This document shows positions 43,095 through 51,983 of a stretch of DNA of 64,000 nucleotides, in pieces. Numbering within the stretch: the stretch's first letter is position 1; each line of letters begins with the position of its first letter. A model generated the notes under the pieces. The model saw nothing but the letters and a program-made list of their open reading frames with translations. It was not told the DNA's origin and made no database searches. Source of the DNA: Acinetobacter pullicarnis (GTDB taxonomy: Bacteria; Pseudomonadota; Gammaproteobacteria; Pseudomonadales; Moraxellaceae); the NCBI RefSeq assembly GCF_006352475.1, contig NZ_VCMZ01000003.1, positions 62,001 to 126,000 of the forward strand, written 5' to 3'. The position numbers and the translations under genes were made by a program.

Positions 43095-44576
43095 TGTTAT
43101 TCCCAAGTAGAAATGTCCTACCTAATAACCAAATAGAAATGTCCTATATGGACATTTCCAAGTCAAGCACAGGATTCAGATTTCGTTGTTGAATTGCTGT
43201 TTTCTGTGCACGTCTGCTTGGCATCTTTTGAGAACGATTGCGTTTGTTTTGTTGTTCCAGTTCTTCATGCTGTTGTTGGATATGATTCAGAACAGCACCC
43301 AACCGTTTATTCTCAACAATCTCTCGCTGGTTGAGCTGACTTAATTTATCGAAGATGCTGTAATTGATCTTCCGGCCTTCATGCATGATGGCTACAGTAC
43401 CATCCGGGTATTCTAGAAACTCAAGATATTTACCAATCAGCCTCTGGTTTTCTTCTGTACTCTCCAGGAGATATACACATTTATCATAAGTAATGGTCAG
43501 GCTATTGGTGACTCTACGTGGCTCTCGCCAGGTAAAAATATCATCTAATTGCTCAGCTGTTTCGGTGGCAGAGCGGTGTAAGTTCTTAGGATTAAAGGCC
43601 ATCTTTGCAAACTTGAGATTGAACTGCTCAATAAAGCAGGGTAACCACTTATTCGCATCTGCAATCGAACTGATACCTTCCAGGCGCATCTCCTTAATCA
43701 GACGGTCCTGAAGGGTTCTGTTGGCCCGTTCCACCCGTCCTTTGGCCTGAGGGGAGTTAGCGAAGATGATATCGATATTGAGGGTACTGAGTACGCGTCC
43801 AAACTGGGTAATCTTGCTGTCTTTCTTGCTGCTTTGATTCACCCTAAAGACTGAATGTTTGTCGCTGTAAAACGCTAAAGGCTTACCATGCTGTTCAACA
43901 TACAAGCGTGTCGAAATCATATAGTCAAAGGCTGATTCTGATTCACAGAAGCGTAAATGCTGCAATTTGCCTGTGGCATCATCGATAAAGACTAGCAGAC
44001 AGCATTTAGCGGCTCTTCCTTCAAACCAGTCATGGTGTGAGCCATCGATTTGTACCAGTTCACCATAACAATCTCGGTTATATCGAGGCTGATATGGGCG
44101 TTTCAGGCGCTTGGAGCGAGGAATCCATAAATCGGCTGCAATCATCCAGCAACGCAGGGTTTCCACTGAAAGATCGAATCCATGAACGGTAGTGAGCTTT
44201 TCATGCGCTAAAGTGGGTCCGAAACCATGGAGTTGATCCGAAACAATATTGAGGCACTTGAGTCTGAGTTCTTCAGGAAGTTTGCAGTTGCTGGTTTGGC
44301 CACGACCAGCATGGGCTAATGCAGCTGGGCCTTGAGCTTTGTATTTCTGCAGTAAGCGTCTGATCTGACGTTCTGAAATATGAAGTAGCTGAGCAGCCTG
44401 GGATTGAGTTATGCGTTGATCGCAGATTTCCTGCAAGACCGACAATCGTTTAAGTTCTTTATCCGACATAGACACCAACATATCAAACCGTCCGCTTCAA
44501 TAATCGCAAAAGTGCATATTCTAAAAGCGGACATTTTTACTTTGGAGAAACCGGACATTTCTATTTTGGGCTTACA
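43095..44576 (-). mobile_element. Complete IS1202-group (ISNCY) insertion sequence, copy 2
   Basis: 1482 bp, same ends and length as the copy at 4536. A 5-bp direct repeat CTCTC flanks it (43090-43094 and 44577-44581). The right end is 5 bp from the XerC arm of the pdif at 44582. It has the same orientation as copy 1, 38.5 kb away. Confidence 0.92.
43144..44481 (-). CDS. IS1202-group transposase (copy 2)
   Basis: 445 aa, identical in sequence to the product at 4585-5922. HTH N-terminus (SQAAQLLHISERQIRRLLQK), rve core with VQIDGSHHDWFEG and GRVERANRTLQD. The identity means recent duplication and provides 1.5 kb for homologous recombination. Confidence 0.92.
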   Translation of the reverse strand: MLVSMSDKELKRLSVLQEICDQRITQSQAAQLLHISERQIRRLLQKYKAQGPAALAHAGRGQTSNCKLPEELRLKCLNIVSDQLHGFGPTLAHEKLTTVHGFDLSVETLRCWMIAADLWIPRSKRLKRPYQPRYNRDCYGELVQIDGSHHDWFEGRAAKCCLLVFIDDATGKLQHLRFCESESAFDYMISTRLYVEQHGKPLAFYSDKHSVFRVNQSSKKDSKITQFGRVLSTLNIDIIFANSPQAKGRVERANRTLQDRLIKEMRLEGISSIADANKWLPCFIEQFNLKFAKMAFNPKNLHRSATETAEQLDDIFTWREPRRVTNSLTITYDKCVYLLESTEENQRLIGKYLEFLEYPDGTVAIMHEGRKINYSIFDKLSQLNQREIVENKRLGAVLNHIQQQHEELEQQNKRNRSQKMPSRRAQKTAIQQRNLNPVLDLEMSI

Positions 44577-44581
44577 CTCTC

Positions 44582-44609
44582 GTTTCGCATAACCACCATT
44601 ATGTTAAAT
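44582..44609 (+). other. pdif-like Xer site, XerC/XerD order
   Basis: GTTTCGCATAA, spacer CCACCA, TTATGTTAAAT. The IS1202-group copy 2 ends 5 bp upstream. Confidence 0.85.
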
Positions 44610-44704
44610 GGAGGTTAGATTGGTGGAAAACTCCAGTTTTTGAAACTTCAAATAGAAGCTCTTTCGTTCAATTAGTAATTGTAATTTCTATATAAATTTA
44701 TATT

Positions 44705-45031
44705 CTATTGAATAATTATTTCATAAATTCTCCTATCATATTTGGCTGCATATGTAGCTACTTCTTGATTAATCTTTTTATGACTTTTATCTACATATGA
44801 AAAGATTATTGAATCCTCATTATGCTGCTCATAGTTGATGGCGTATTTATATTCCGAATAAGGATAAAGAGTACCTAAGCTATAAGTTTTTTGAGCACTG
44901 ATATAAGTTATTTTAAGATCTGTGATTGGGGCATTGGTCCAATTTTTAATAGAAATATATCCATTTTTTTCTAATGGTTGGCATCCTATAATTAAAACTA
45001 ATGCAAGACAGTAAAATAGGCTATTCTTCAT
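44705..45031 (-). CDS. Small lipoprotein, 108 aa
   Basis: Start at ATG 45031 (MKNSLFYCLALVLIIGCQPL): a signal peptide with lipobox LIIGC, so an outer- or inner-membrane lipoprotein. The mature part is beta-rich (YISIKNWTNAPITDLKITYI). Family unknown. It overlaps the end of the upstream lipoprotein gene; the two form an operon behind a pdif site. Confidence 0.7.
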   Translation of the reverse strand: MKNSLFYCLALVLIIGCQPLEKNGYISIKNWTNAPITDLKITYISAQKTYSLGTLYPYSEYKYAINYEQHNEDSIIFSYVDKSHKKINQEVATYAAKYDRRIYEIIIQ

Positions 45032-45452
45032 TTTGGTAGTTCTGTTCAATTGGTCTTATGAGTCGACTAATAACTATAACTTTTGAGGTATCACAGCTAG
45101 GATCTACTTCAGTTATCCAAGAATAATTATTTTTTTCTAGAGGATAGGATTCTCCGCCTCCATATGCTGCTTTATCACCTAAAAAATAAGTATCCGAATC
45201 TACTTTTAGGCTCTTAGTTTCCATATCCCAATCTAGAGTTTTTGTAGCAAAAATTGGCAGAACTTTAGATCCATCAGCATGTTCTAGGTATAGGCATTTA
45301 CCTTCCCTAATAAGCTTAGCCTCACTATAACTTGCATTATCTGCTCCCCCCGTATATTGAATACGTGGAACAACTATATTTGATTCAATTTTTTCTGTAA
45401 CTGGACTACAGGCTGCAAGTAAACTTAATAAAATAAATTCTAATTTTTTCAT
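45021..45452 (-). CDS. Lipoprotein, 143 aa
   Basis: MKKLEFILLSLLAACSPVTE: short signal peptide with lipobox LLAAC. The mature part has no known domain; it contains GGADNASYSEAKLIREGKCL and a DPSCDTSKV segment, so one possible disulfide. It is first in a two-gene unit. The region 45453-45534 holds its promoter by inference. Confidence 0.7.
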   Translation of the reverse strand: MKKLEFILLSLLAACSPVTEKIESNIVVPRIQYTGGADNASYSEAKLIREGKCLYLEHADGSKVLPIFATKTLDWDMETKSLKVDSDTYFLGDKAAYGGGESYPLEKNNYSWITEVDPSCDTSKVIVISRLIRPIEQNYQNEE

Positions 45453-45534
45453 ATTAAAGGAATTTTTTGATAAAATAATAATAGAGAAATTAAAGCAAAT
45501 TATTCCAAAAGGCTCTGATTAAAAATTGTTAAAA

Positions 45535-45651
45535 TGAACCGTACCGGGTTTGTCGGAGACTTTTTATTTAAGTTAGGCCACCTGACCTAACTGGTTAATT
45601 TTATCATAGTACATTGCTTCAAACTCAAAAGGCGATACATAACCCAGTGCA
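45535..45651 (-). mobile_element. IS3-family right-end remnant
   Basis: 117 bp starting TGAACCGTACCGGGTTTGTC, matching the right end of the element at 9898-11216 in inverse orientation, including the OrfB C-terminus (ALGYVSPFEFEAMYYDKI). It diverges after 45651. Confidence 0.85.
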
Positions 45652-45716
45652 GTCTGTAGCTCAACTAAAAAAGTGAATAGCTTTTTGGCTGCTATTCACC
45701 TGATGATCAAGCCTGT
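45652..45716 (-). terminator. Terminator-like hairpin after the HD-GYP gene
   Basis: GTGAATAGC and GCTATTCAC around a TTTTTGGCT loop, at about 45671-45697. It lies just beyond the stop of the HD-GYP gene. Confidence 0.55.
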
Positions 45717-47814
45717 TTAACTTGGCAGCACATATCCCTTTTCCTTGATTAAACGTACTGCTGCATCACAAACTTCCGTATCATAAATTGTTCCACGCCC
45801 TTTTAAAACTTCACAAAGTGCAACATCTATGCCCAAAGCAGCACGATATGGGCGATGCGTAGCCATTGACTCAATCACATCGGCTACCGCTAAAATACGT
45901 GCCTCTGGATGAATCTCCTCCCCTTTCAAACCATTAGGATAGCCCGTTCCATCCATGCGTTCATGATGCTGACCAATGATTTCTGCAATTGGAATATTGA
46001 AAGGAACATTCTTGAGAATCTCATAACCCGCCTGTGCATGGCCTTTCATCATTTCCATTTCCAGATGCGTTAGACGAGTAGGTTTAGTCAGAATTTCAGA
46101 AGGAATGGAAATCTTGCCGATGTCATGTACCAGTCCAATTTCTTCCATCTGCAGGCAGCGTTTTTCATCCCAGCCCATTTCTTTGGCAATGGCACTAGCA
46201 ATCAGCCCTACACGACGCTCATGCCCCGCAGTATAAGGATCGCGTAATTCCACCATAATAGATACTGCCTGCAAGGTGCCATACATGGTGGCTTCCAGCT
46301 GCTCTAGCTGTCGGGTAATCTGATCCTGTGCCTGCTTTTGTTCGGTAATATCTAGTGCCATGACAATCGTGGCAGGCATGCCATCGTCCCAAGTGATGCA
46401 ACGTGCATGTAGGGCAAATTCCCGGATCTGACCGTTTTGATGGCGGAACGCAACGATAGGCGGCATGCCCAAATATTCCGTAGCTTGATCCTGCTCCTGG
46501 TGAATCAGTGCCAGGATGTCTATCGTTGCATCGGCAAACTCCAGAATATCATGTCCAATGAGCGCTGCAGCAGACCAGCCAAGCATGTTGGCATAACTTG
46601 GATTGACGTAGATATACCGATTGTCGCGCAGCACATACACTCCGACCACGGTATGTTCTACCATGATTCGGAAGCGCTGCTCACTGTCTTGTAATGCCTG
46701 TTCCGTTTCCCGGATTGCGGTCAGATCATTCCAGACCAGAATCACATCATTGCCGACAATCGACATGGTACGCTGGGCAATGCGCTGACTACCATCTTTT
46801 GCTAACAGCGTAATTTCAGGAAATTGCACCGGGTTGCCTTTTTTTGCTAGTTGCAATGCCTCTTCCCAGTTCTGTTGCATCAACTGTCTTTGCTCTGCAC
46901 TCGGCGCCACTTTTTTCAGCCAGGCATCCTGATTTTGAAAATCTTCCAGGCGATATCCCAGCCATTTTTCATAGGCTAAATTGACTGCAAGAATGCGTTA
47001 ATCCTGTATGGAAATAATATGCATCGGCACAGGAGACTGCAAAAACACCTGCTGGAAACGTTGTTCCATTTGCTGGGAATAAGATTCGGCAGTTTTGCGC
47101 TGTTGTTCGGCGGAAAAACGCTCCAGTGCAGATGAAATATCTCTGGAGAGATTTTGTAGCAGCTGAATTTGCTCCTGATCAAATTCTACCCGACCTGTGG
47201 TGTACAGCCCGATCAGCCCCCAGAAATGGCCGTTAAACAGCAACGGAGTCAATGCCGCCTGGTGCACCTGTTCCTGTTTTAAATAGTGTCTCCACGCCCG
47301 GTATTCTGGAGAAATATGCGCATCAGGAGCATTGACCAAGGCATAGCTATAGACATCCACATCTGGGCCAGTATTTTTCACATGATTCAACGGAGGATTC
47401 TGCTCCTGCTGCAAGACAGTCTGCAACGTCGGTAAAATATTGGCACTGACATTATGATGGAACTGGATCACTAGTGGACTGTCAGCCTGATCATCAGCCT
47501 TAAGTGCGATCACAATTTTGGCAAAACCACCCAAGTTCAGCAACACCTGCTGCAACTCAGTCAGCAATGCCTGCTGGTTCTGGCTATGGGCAATGACCCG
47601 ATTGGTTTCACTAAGCAACTGATAGAGATAGGTTAAACGTGCCACCCGACCCTGGGACTGTAACCGAGTATATACTTGGGTGATCTGAATGGTGATATGA
47701 TCGATTAAACTCTGTTCTTCATCCAGAAAATTAGCGGCATCTGCTGCCGGTGTCAATGGATCATACCAGACAGTCAAGCTGCCAAATTGCTGGCTGTCAT
47801 CGGCAAAAGCTGAC
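45717..47814 (-). pseudogene. GAF-PAS-PAS-HD-GYP protein, internal stop and truncated start
   Basis: Two frames separated by a single TAA at 46998-47000 form one protein in the same frame: a GAF-like part (about 47777-47030), PAS segments (IQD-stop-RILAVNLAYEKWLGYRLED; VGVYVLRDNRYIYVNPSYAN), then an HD-GYP domain with LVHDIGKISIP and HHERMDGTGYPNGLKG. HD-GYP domains hydrolyse cyclic di-GMP. The N-terminus is cut at 47815 by an IS5-end element, with no start codon. A C-terminal product (from 46910) could still contain PAS and HD-GYP if translated. Confidence 0.8.
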
Positions 47815-47927
47815 GACTTTGTTGCATAAATATGTAAGCATCTGATTTAAATAAATTTAAATTTGGATCAAAAAATAATCAAAACCTTTAAAATCATATA
47901 GTTATGAAATCTTTGTGCAACAAAGCC
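47815..47927. repeat. 113-bp MITE-like element with IS5-type ends
   Basis: Ends GACTTTGTTGCATAAATATG and the complement of GGCTTTGTTGCACAAAGATT, like those of the IS5-family element at 20401. The interior is AT-rich and non-coding. It interrupts the 5' end of the HD-GYP gene. No clear 9-bp duplication. Confidence 0.65.
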
Positions 47928-47994
47928 ATATAAAACTATTAAAAAAAATTATAGATAAGATTATTTCCATATTTAATAAATATTTCTTTAAGTC

Positions 47995-48070
47995 GGACTA
48001 TATTGCAAGTGCCTTGAGTAATTCTGCTATAGCAGATATTTCTGATACTTGCCATTTCAAGCCAATTTCT
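47995..48070 (-). mobile_element. IS66-family remnant (tnpA/tnpB junction)
   Basis: On the minus strand it matches, with several changes, the tnpA end and tnpB start of the IS66 element at 55125-55190 (ATCAGAAATA ... GAATTACTCAAGGCACTTGC). About 75 bp only. The rest of 47928-48202 shows no gene. Confidence 0.6.
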
Positions 48071-48202
48071 GCTTTTGAGTGGGGTAAAGTAATTTGAACC
48101 GTTAACATGTCAGTAGGAGTCTCAATTTTCACACTTCATGCAACAGAGTCGTTTTTATCCTAAGGTCCTTACCACTTGTATTCTTTACGAACATATATCT
48201 AA

Positions 48203-48227
48203 AAAGTGTAGCAAGTTGCTACACTTT
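48203..48227. repeat. 25-bp palindrome, copy 1 (after rep)
   Basis: 12-bp arms (AAAGTGTAGCAA / TTGCTACACTTT) around one base. It lies 4 bp past the rep stop. The same 25-mer recurs at 51950 and 53536. It could be a terminator for rep or a partition-site candidate. Confidence 0.75.
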
Positions 48228-48230
48228 CCG

Positions 48231-49403
48231 CTAGATCAACTCTTTACCAAAAATATCATTCAGTCTTTCACGAATACTATAGACGAATTCCGGATTATTT
48301 TTAAGTTTATGCTTCATATTTCGTTTAAAGTCATTCAATCCCATACCAATTTCAGCAAAATCCATTTGGAATAAAGTGTCATTAATGACAATATTTGCTT
48401 GAGAGTCAGTGAGGCATCCTACTTTTTTAAACCACTTCTTGAACTGCTGATAATTTTCATCATTATTAAAAATATACCAAGAACGTACATTCATATCGAA
48501 TTTAGCCCCTAATTCTTTTACGTATGCATTGTCTTCAAATGGAACATCAAGATAGATTTTTTCAATCACTGCAAATTCATCCAGTGCCTTATCAGCAATC
48601 CGATGATGCAGTTTAAAATTCACACCTACAATTGGACGGCCTTTCTTAACGGTTTCATACTCTAACTGTAGATCTGTATTTTCGTTAATTTCTGCCACTA
48701 TTTTGTCTAATACATAGCGTCTAAAATCTACCCAGCGATCATATTTGGTTTCATTAATATCAATCAGTGCTTTCAAGTTTTCTAAAAGTAATGGCACTTC
48801 ATAACTCTTTTGATTGGCGTACTTAAATTCGTTTTTAATGAAATAAGTATAAAGACTCATACTGGCAACAGAATCTAGGGCAAAAAGATGTTTTAGCTGA
48901 TAGGTAGTAAAATTACCCCCAGCCAGTTGAGTGAAATACGGCAACACCTCACTGGTAAAACGAATCTGAATCGCATTTTTAGAATCATCTTCCCATCTTA
49001 ACTCACGGATAATGGGAACGACAGAATGTACTTTTTTAGTTTTTCTCTTACCATCATCAGCAGGCTCCTCAATAATAAAATGAGCCACCCGGGATGAAAG
49101 TTCTTTATAGATGCGGTCTATTGCAACATTAATTGAATTACGTTTATTCAATCCTAGTAAATCTGCCAGATCATCCTTATACAAATAAATATAGGTTTGT
49201 TCGGTGATTTCACCATTTACCCTATTTTTCTCACTATAATTCGCAACTGCCATTGCATATAGAAGCGCTTTGTATTCATTGGCTGATAACTCGATTGGGC
49301 GAATTAAACGGTTACTGGTACTGACAACACCATTATGGCGAATGTTGCCTATACAGTAAGGAATATAATTCGATTCTTCTTGCAATGGTTCAGATTCTGT
49401 CAT
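48231..49403 (-). CDS. Rep_3-family replication initiator with extra C-terminal domain
   Basis: 390 aa. The N-terminal two-thirds is a Rep_3 initiator (SNRLIRPIELSANEYKALLY, YKDDLADLLGLNKRNSINVA, SVASMSLYTYFIKNEFKYAN), made of two winged-helix domains that bind iterons. Residues about 285-330 (EKIYLDVPFEDNAYVKELGAK FDMNVRSWYIFNND) look like a DUF5710-type module, not part of usual Rep_3 proteins. It reads away from the iteron array at 49888. Intact. Confidence 0.88.
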   Translation of the reverse strand: MTESEPLQEESNYIPYCIGNIRHNGVVSTSNRLIRPIELSANEYKALLYAMAVANYSEKNRVNGEITEQTYIYLYKDDLADLLGLNKRNSINVAIDRIYKELSSRVAHFIIEEPADDGKRKTKKVHSVVPIIRELRWEDDSKNAIQIRFTSEVLPYFTQLAGGNFTTYQLKHLFALDSVASMSLYTYFIKNEFKYANQKSYEVPLLLENLKALIDINETKYDRWVDFRRYVLDKIVAEINENTDLQLEYETVKKGRPIVGVNFKLHHRIADKALDEFAVIEKIYLDVPFEDNAYVKELGAKFDMNVRSWYIFNNDENYQQFKKWFKKVGCLTDSQANIVINDTLFQMDFAEIGMGLNDFKRNMKHKLKNNPEFVYSIRERLNDIFGKELI

Positions 49404-50259
49404 AACCGTGATATTTATAATTTGACTTAGTTTTTATATACAAAAGTGGAAAAACTTTCAAGGTTTTCACCACAAGATTCTAAAAGTGGAAGGTTTGTCA
49501 TCAAAAAAAAGCGGTTTAGCCGATTTTTCTCCTTTAAAGTGGAATTAAATATAATATTTCCACCCTATAGTGACAGACCTTCCACCTTTAGCTCCTAAAT
49601 TACAGTTCAGAATACCTATTTTTACTTGTTTTCATCCACATTCAGGTAGGGTAAGTCAGATAGAAACCCTGATGTGACAAGGCTTCCACCTTTCAGTTAG
49701 ATTTGAAAGGTATAACTGTACATATAATCATCAGGAAATATCCAATAAAAACAGATTATCCACAGGTTAAAAATATACAGTGACAACCTTTCCACCTTTA
49801 AAGCTTATTTACGGGACTTTATTAACAGCCTAAATTATTGTTTTTTTAACTATTTTTTTATAAAAATAGCAGTTTAAAAAGTAGCAGTGACAAACCTTCC
49901 ACCCTAGTGACAGACCTTCCACTTTACAGTGACAGACCTTCCACTTTAGGATGACAAACCTTCCACCTTAGAGTGACAGACCTTCCACCTTACGGTGACA
50001 AACCTTCCACTTTACGGTGACAGACCTTCCACTTTTAAAAACATAAGTATTTGTTTTATATAATAAAAATATGCTCTTAATTATTAATTAGCTAAATAAC
50101 TAATTATTCTAATTATTAATTAAGCTAGCCTATTTAAAGATTTATTTTTTAAGCTGTTTTACATCTGAACAAATAGGTTTATAAATTTAAAAACTATAGT
50201 AAGATAAGTGAAAGTTATTTATATTACTAGACATTCAAATACGGAATCATCTGACACGC
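49404..50259. other. oriV: Origin of replication with iterons
   Basis: Seven tandem copies of a TGACA[G/A]ACCTTCCAC unit start at 49888, 49908, 49930, 49952, 49974, 49996 and 50018, mostly with 22-bp spacing. Single copies lie near 49570, 49673 and 49782, and an inverted copy near 49486. A DnaA box TTATCCACA is at 49756-49764. An AT-rich stretch follows at 50037-50200. All features of an iteron-controlled theta origin. Confidence 0.92.
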
Positions 50260-51033
50260 ATGTCTGCAAAAATTATTACTGTTGCTAACCACAAAGGCGG
50301 ATGTGGCAAAACAACGACTGTTGTGCACCTCGCCTCAGAACTTGCCAATCTGGGCAACAAAGTTTTAGTCATTGATTTAGATCCTCAAGCAAACGCAAGT
50401 TTACATATTGGGATCCAACATCCAAGCGAAATTGTTGTGACTACAGCAGAATTACTGGTGGGCGATATTTCGTTGTTGGCAGATGCATTACAAGAAGAAA
50501 CGAACTTTGAAAAAGTATCATTAATTTATGGTTCCTTGAATTTAGGAAAAACAGAAGACCAACTAAAAGAAGAAGCTCCCCGTCCTTCTGAAGAGTTAAA
50601 TATCAAGTTAGAACTGTTAAAAGATCTTTATGATTTTATATTGATCGACTGTCCACCTAGTCTTAAATTATTAACCAGCAATGCCTTGGCATCTTCAACA
50701 CATGTCATTATCCCTATCGAATCCGGATCACAATATGGATTGTATGGGGTAACAGATCTTTTAAATCATCTTGAAAAGATCAAACGTATTAATCCAGATT
50801 TAGAGCTTTTAGGCGCTTTACTAATTAAGCATGATGAACGTCAGAATGTCTGTAAGCTGATTCGGAATGAAGCCTTGAAACAGGTAGGAAAACTTTTAGA
50901 GACCACCATTCCTCAAAGTACTAAAGTTAATCAAGCAGCGATTCTTCAACAATCACTTTTGAAAGTAGAAAAAAATTCAAAAGTACGTAAGGCTTTTGAA
51001 AGCCTTGCCAATGAAATTGTAGCTAAAGTTTAA
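50260..51033 (+). CDS. parA: ParA-type partition ATPase
   Basis: 257 aa. Deviant Walker A (NHKGGCGKTTTVVHLA), Walker A' VIDLDPQANASL, Walker B FILIDCPPSLKLLT. No N-terminal DNA-binding domain, so a small type ParA. It moves plasmid copies with ParB. parB begins 13 bp after its stop; both point away from the origin. Confidence 0.95.
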   Translation: MSAKIITVANHKGGCGKTTTVVHLASELANLGNKVLVIDLDPQANASLHIGIQHPSEIVVTTAELLVGDISLLADALQEETNFEKVSLIYGSLNLGKTEDQLKEEAPRPSEELNIKLELLKDLYDFILIDCPPSLKLLTSNALASSTHVIIPIESGSQYGLYGVTDLLNHLEKIKRINPDLELLGALLIKHDERQNVCKLIRNEALKQVGKLLETTIPQSTKVNQAAILQQSLLKVEKNSKVRKAFESLANEIVAKV

Positions 51034-51046
51034 ACCTGAGAGTATT

Positions 51047-51958
51047 ATGGCAAGCACCAAAGAGCTTTTAGCTCAGAAACTGAAACAGAATACAGAAAAA
51101 CATCAGCAAGCACAGAAAGACAATATTAGAGAACTGAAAGAGTTTAGACGTAATGTTCCTATTGAGGATATCAGCCGCAGTCCAAACCAGCCGCGTAAAT
51201 TATTTGAAGAGTCACAATTAAAAGAACTGGCGGATTCCATTGACGAAGTCGGTCTTTTGCAGCCCATTACAGTACGTAAACTTGATAATCTGAAATATGA
51301 ACTCATTGCAGGCGAGCGGCGCTTACGGGCGCACCAGTTACTCGGCAAGTCTGTGATTGAAGCCATTATCATTGATGCGAATAATGTAGAAGCATCTTTG
51401 TTAACCTTAGCAGAGAATTTAAAGCGTCAGGACCTGACAGATTATGAAATTTTTATTGGCCTGAACTCACTTGATGAGAAGTTAAAGAAAAACAAGCAAC
51501 GTTTAGCCAATTCACTGGGTTTAAATCGCGAAGATATGTACAAGTATTTAGCATACGAAAAACTGCCTCAAGTAATTTTAAATGACCTTGATCTGGAACC
51601 AGGCCTGCTAGGTCGTACTGCTGCAACTGCATTCAAAAAATTTCTATCGGATCATCTGGAACAACTTTCTGAGGCCGAAACGGCTTTACTCGGGGCTTGG
51701 GAAAAAGTAAAAGACAAAAAACTTGAGCAAAGCAAAGTTACTGCCTATGCTGAAAAATTATTGAGTCAGGATCCAGAAAAACTGACCACGACATCAGTGG
51801 TCAGAAAAATTGAATATGCGGGTAAGATTGCGGGGAATATTAAACTGAATCAAAAACAGCTTAAGGTTTCTCTGAATATCTCGGAAATTGACGAAGCCAG
51901 TCTATTACAACTAGAAGATTTTTTAAAACAGCTGATTCAAAAAAGCGAAAAAGTGTAG
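51047..51958 (+). CDS. parB: ParB-type centromere-binding protein
   Basis: 303 aa. N-terminal ParB domain with SPNQPRKLFEESQLKELADS and LIAGERRLRAHQLLGK (CTPase-type motif), a central HTH region (QRLANSLGLNREDMYKYLAY) and a C-terminal dimerisation domain. Its TAG stop (51956-51958) lies inside the second copy of the 25-bp palindrome. Confidence 0.95.
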   Translation: MASTKELLAQKLKQNTEKHQQAQKDNIRELKEFRRNVPIEDISRSPNQPRKLFEESQLKELADSIDEVGLLQPITVRKLDNLKYELIAGERRLRAHQLLGKSVIEAIIIDANNVEASLLTLAENLKRQDLTDYEIFIGLNSLDEKLKKNKQRLANSLGLNREDMYKYLAYEKLPQVILNDLDLEPGLLGRTAATAFKKFLSDHLEQLSEAETALLGAWEKVKDKKLEQSKVTAYAEKLLSQDPEKLTTTSVVRKIEYAGKIAGNIKLNQKQLKVSLNISEIDEASLLQLEDFLKQLIQKSEKV

Positions 51959-51974
51959 CAAGTTGCTACACTTT
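51950..51974. repeat. 25-bp palindrome, copy 2 (overlaps parB stop)
   Basis: The same 25-mer as at 48203 and 53536. It is followed by TTTTCAGAC, also found in inverse before copy 3, so the two were one larger inverted repeat before the IS1182-type element entered. Confidence 0.75.
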
Positions 51975-51983
51975 TCAGACTAA

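Noticed and set aside
49888..50036. Tandem repeats that could be a CRISPR array
   Set aside because: The units are about 22 bp and follow each other with almost no unique spacers, next to rep; they are iterons. No cas genes are present.
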